The notes under the pieces: model-generated
What the model was told of the DNA's origin: nothing
What the model saw: only the letters and a program-made list of their open reading frames with translations
Databases searched by the model: none
Assembly: GCA_023412515.1 (NCBI GenBank)
Contig: JAEYNO010000207.1
Span: forward strand, 1 to 16,283
Direction of reading: 5' to 3'
Length of the DNA: 16,283 nt
Source of the DNA: Actinomycetes bacterium
GTDB lineage: Bacteria; Actinomycetota; Actinomycetes; Actinomycetales; Cellulomonadaceae
Shown: positions 14,272 through 16,283 of the stretch, one piece after another
How positions within the stretch are numbered: position 1 is the first letter of the stretch
Layout: every line of letters begins with the position of its first letter
Translations under genes and position numbers: made by a program

Positions 14272-14849
14272 AGAACGACCGCTGGGGACTGGTGCTGGGA
14301 GCCGTCGGGGTCGTCGCCCTGTCGGTCGCGGCCTGGCGACGCCTGCTCACCCAGCCGCGCTCCGACCTGCCGCTGACCATCGCCGTCTCGGTCCTCGTGG
14401 TCGGAGCCGTGGTCGGGTTCGTGGTCCTCGGCGCACGGCGCGACGCCGCGCGCCGCCGCGCCGCGGCGGCCGCCCGCCCCGACTGGTCGACGTGGGCCGT
14501 GTGGTCCGATGCCGGCCTGGCCGGTGAGCTGCGGCGCCAGGGCTGGCACGTCGAACGGCTGCGACCGTCCGGCGGGTCCCGCCTCACGCTGGCCTGGTCG
14601 GGCACGGGCGTCGAGCTCTGGCGCGGCGCCGACGTCCTCGTGGAGCTCGGCTGGGACCAGGTCGCGTCGGTCACCACGGCCACGGGCCAGGCCGGCGGCG
14701 CGACCCGACCCGGCGTGCGACTGACGACCGACGCGGGCGCGCAGCTGGTGCTCGTGCCGACCGCGAAGCAGGAGGGCGGCGTGGCGCCCGCGTCACCGCG
14801 CGCGGTCACCGCGCTCGTCGACCGCGTGCGTGCCGCGAGGGACGCCTGA
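14268..14849 (+). CDS. Two-helix membrane protein of the T7SS operon
   Basis: A 193-aa protein of unknown family, last gene of the operon. The ATG at 14268 is the second of two duplicated ATGA sites; the first (14254) is out of frame. Helices lie at about 7-23 and 35-55, then an arginine-rich stretch (R-R-x-A-A-R-R-R, 57-64), which puts both ends in the cytoplasm. Residues 72-190 form a soluble domain of strands with the pattern L-T-L-x-W-x-G-x-G-V-E-L-W-R-G then L-G-W-D-Q-V-A-S-V, resembling bacterial PH-like domains of small membrane proteins. It could be an assembly factor or membrane component working with EccC. It does not look like EssA, EssB or EccB. Confidence 0.7.
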   Translation: MKNDRWGLVLGAVGVVALSVAAWRRLLTQPRSDLPLTIAVSVLVVGAVVGFVVLGARRDAARRRAAAAARPDWSTWAVWSDAGLAGELRRQGWHVERLRPSGGSRLTLAWSGTGVELWRGADVLVELGWDQVASVTTATGQAGGATRPGVRLTTDAGAQLVLVPTAKQEGGVAPASPRAVTALVDRVRAARDA

Positions 14850-14851
14850 CC

Positions 14852-14870
14852 GGCACGCAGCGCGCGTGCC
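14852..14870 (+). terminator. Hairpin after the T7SS operon
   Basis: GGCACGC (14852-14858) and GCGTGCC (14864-14870) form a perfect 7-bp stem with a five-base loop, two bases after the last stop codon of the operon. No U-tract follows. The rest of the gap to trmB (14871-14950) shows only a weak second palindrome near 14873-14884. Confidence 0.45.
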
Positions 14871-14950
14871 CGACCCGTGCGGGTGCCGCGGGCCGCCCCC
14901 GGACCCGACGCACCGGCGCGATGCGAGACCGCGAGCAGGCAGCGGCTGCG

Positions 14951-14956
14951 TAGGGT
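14951..14956 (+). promoter_or_regulatory. -10 element for leaderless trmB transcript
   Basis: TAGGGT fits the actinobacterial -10 pattern TANNNT and lies six bases before the GTG at 14963, so transcription would start at or beside the start codon. There is no Shine-Dalgarno sequence. The -35 region (around 14928-14933) is weak. Confidence 0.6.
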
Positions 14957-14962
14957 GGGCCC

Positions 14963-15688
14963 GTGCGGCCCGACGTCTTCACCCACCGCGCGTCGCGACC
15001 CCACGAGCCGCTGCGCACGTTCCACCCGCGCCGCGCACCCCTGGGGCGGGACCGCACCGACGCGCTCGAGCGGCTGTTCGACCGCTGGGGGTTCTCGGTC
15101 GACGACGACCGCGTGCCGCCGCCGCGCACGCCCGACGGTCTGCTCGACACGGCCGCGCTGTTCGGGCGCACCGCGCCGCTGGTCGTCGAGATCGGCTCGG
15201 GCATGGGCGACGCGACCGCCGCGATGGCCGCCGCCGACCCTGACCGTGACTGGCTCGCGGTCGAGGCGCACCTGCCGGGCGTCGCGGCGCTGCTGCTGCT
15301 CGTCGAGCGCGCGGGCCTGACCAACGTCCGGGTCGCGCACGGCGACGCGCTGCGGCTGCTGCGCACCGCCGTCGCGCCCGGGTCGCTCGACGCGGTGCAC
15401 GCGTTCTTCCCCGACCCGTGGCCCAAGGCCCGCCACCACAAGCGGCGCCTCGTGCAGCCCGATCACGTCGCGCTGCTGCGCGACCGCCTGAGCGTCGGCG
15501 GCACGCTGCACGTCGCGACCGACTGGGCGGACTACGCCGCGCAGATGGTCGACGTGCTCACGGGCGACCCCGACCTGGACGGCGGCGTCGTCGGGCGGCC
15601 CGCGCACCGGCCCGTCACGCGGTTCGAGCAGCGCGGCCTCGACCTGGGCCACGAGGTCACCGACGTCGTCGTGCGGCGCGTCCGGTGA
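14963..15688 (+). CDS. trmB: tRNA (guanine-N7-)-methyltransferase TrmB
   Basis: A 241-aa cytoplasmic enzyme that uses S-adenosylmethionine to form 7-methylguanosine at position 46 of tRNA. The SAM-binding motif E-I-G-S-G-M-G is at 76-82, with the following acidic residue Glu101. The family signature F-F-P-D-P-W-P-K is at 148-155, followed by H-H-K-R-R and the C-terminal T-R-F-E-Q-R-G at 219-225. Length is normal for actinobacterial TrmB with a short N-terminal extension (about 70 residues). The GTG at 14963 is supported by the -10 element just upstream and by the conserved R-T-F-H-P-R-R segment that follows. Its stop overlaps the next gene's start (GTGA), so the two are co-transcribed. It marks the right border of the secretion locus. 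Confidence 0.95.
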   Translation: MRPDVFTHRASRPHEPLRTFHPRRAPLGRDRTDALERLFDRWGFSVDDDRVPPPRTPDGLLDTAALFGRTAPLVVEIGSGMGDATAAMAAADPDRDWLAVEAHLPGVAALLLLVERAGLTNVRVAHGDALRLLRTAVAPGSLDAVHAFFPDPWPKARHHKRRLVQPDHVALLRDRLSVGGTLHVATDWADYAAQMVDVLTGDPDLDGGVVGRPAHRPVTRFEQRGLDLGHEVTDVVVRRVR

Positions 15689-16283
15689 GGCTGCTCCTGG
15701 TGCCCGGCACCAGCCCCGACCGATGGACCCGCGTGTGGCGCGAACGCCTGCCCGACGACCCGCTCGACGTCGTGCACGCCGAGCCCGCCGGCGCGGTCGC
15801 CGCGGTGCTCGCGGGCGACGTCGACGCGGCCGTGCTGCGCCTGCCGCCCGCCCCCGCCGACGGTGCGGCCCTCACGCCCCCGCCGGGTCTGCCCGCGACC
15901 ACGCCCGCGACGCGCGACGGCTGGGCGGTCGTGCCGCTGTGGACCGAGACGACCGTCGTCGTCGTGCCTGCCGACCACGTGCTGACCGTCGTCGACGAGG
16001 TCGACGTCGCGGACCTCGCGGGCGAGACGCTGCTCGTCCCCGCGGACGACGTCCTGGGGTGGACGCCGCCCGGCGTCGAGGTCGTGGAGGTGCCCGACGC
16101 CGCGACGGGTGCCGACCTCGTCGCGAGCGGTGCCGGGCTGCTCGTCGTGCCGCACGCGCTCGCGCGCCTGCACGACCGCCGCGGCACGACCGTGCGCCCC
16201 GTGCCCGACGCGCCGGGGTCGCGCCTCGCGCTCGTGTGGCGCACCGACGCCGAGCACCCGCACGCGCAGGAGCTCGTCGGGAT
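15685..16283 (+). CDS. LysR-type substrate-binding domain protein without HTH (runs off right edge)
   Basis: An open frame of 199 codons with no stop before the window end, starting at a GTG that overlaps the trmB stop. It begins directly with a strand (V-R-L-L-L-V-P-G-T-S) and W-R-E-R-L-P, and has the LysR effector-domain pattern: L-A-G-D-V-D-A-A-V-L-R-L-P, then V-P-L-W-T-E-T-T-V-V-V-V-P-A-D-H, then V-A-D-L-A-G-E-T-L-L-V-P and G-A-G-L-L-V-V-P. The winged-helix DNA-binding domain expected in front is absent, since trmB occupies that DNA. It may be a stand-alone ligand-binding protein. The missing C-terminus is probably short. Confidence 0.75.
   Translation, partial: MRLLLVPGTSPDRWTRVWRERLPDDPLDVVHAEPAGAVAAVLAGDVDAAVLRLPPAPADGAALTPPPGLPATTPATRDGWAVVPLWTETTVVVVPADHVLTVVDEVDVADLAGETLLVPADDVLGWTPPGVEVVEVPDAATGADLVASGAGLLVVPHALARLHDRRGTTVRPVPDAPGSRLALVWRTDAEHPHAQELVG

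Noticed and set aside
11141..15652. A 1503-codon open frame on the minus strand opposite eccC and trmB
   Set aside because: It is a shadow of strong GC third-position bias. Its translation is low-complexity, rich in R, A, G and V, and it lies across two well-identified genes on the other strand.

Overview
The window is very GC-rich, with dense GTG/ATG starts and strong G/C third-position bias. It reads as chromosomal DNA of a high-GC actinobacterium, probably a motile relative of Cellulomonas (inference from composition, the chemoreceptor genes and gene types; no marker here fixes the genus). I see no tRNA, rRNA, insertion sequence, integrase or CRISPR array.

Left part (1-4126): ordinary chromosomal genes. 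Two minus-strand genes form a split Aer-like sensor: a soluble PAS protein (424-972) and, one base after it, the start of a soluble methyl-accepting chemotaxis protein that runs off the left edge. Divergent to them is an alpha/beta hydrolase (1161-2159). It converges on a minus-strand cation diffusion facilitator (2195-3241) across a 35-bp gap that holds a hairpin. A two-domain glyoxalase/VOC protein (3350-4126) follows.

Centre (4352-14849): about 10.5 kb of same-strand genes that look like one type VII secretion (T7SS, ESX/WXG100) operon. In order: a WXG100 protein; a 13-bp perfect hairpin; a second small helical protein with a W-D-G turn; a putative T7SS-secreted effector with a signal-like helical N-terminus, coiled coil, hydrophobic core and unrecognised C-terminus; a 200-aa protein of unknown function; four tandem paralogous two-helix membrane proteins; a 214-aa protein of unknown function; a 1476-aa EccC/EssC-type ATPase (beta-grasp-like and FHA domains, two membrane helices, three FtsK/SpoIIIE ATPase modules of which only the first has an intact P-loop); and a 193-aa membrane protein. 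Seven consecutive junctions are 4-nt GTGA/ATGA overlaps, so translation is probably coupled. No EccB, EccD, EccE, mycosin, EssA, EssB or EsaA gene lies between the flanking genes.

The most unusual part is the tandem array at 6986-9184. The paralogs share a near-identical extracytoplasmic C-terminal block with two cysteines. Units one to three are joined by a roughly 370-bp direct repeat (about 98% identical, 551-bp period) that crosses gene junctions, while the segments between differ, which gives a mosaic pattern. By position and topology they could be an immunity array against the neighbouring effector, comparable in organisation to immunity arrays next to LXG toxins in Firmicutes; this is inference.

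Right part (14850-16283): a leaderless-looking trmB (tRNA m7G46 methyltransferase), overlapped by a truncated gene for a LysR-type substrate-binding domain without the usual DNA-binding domain.
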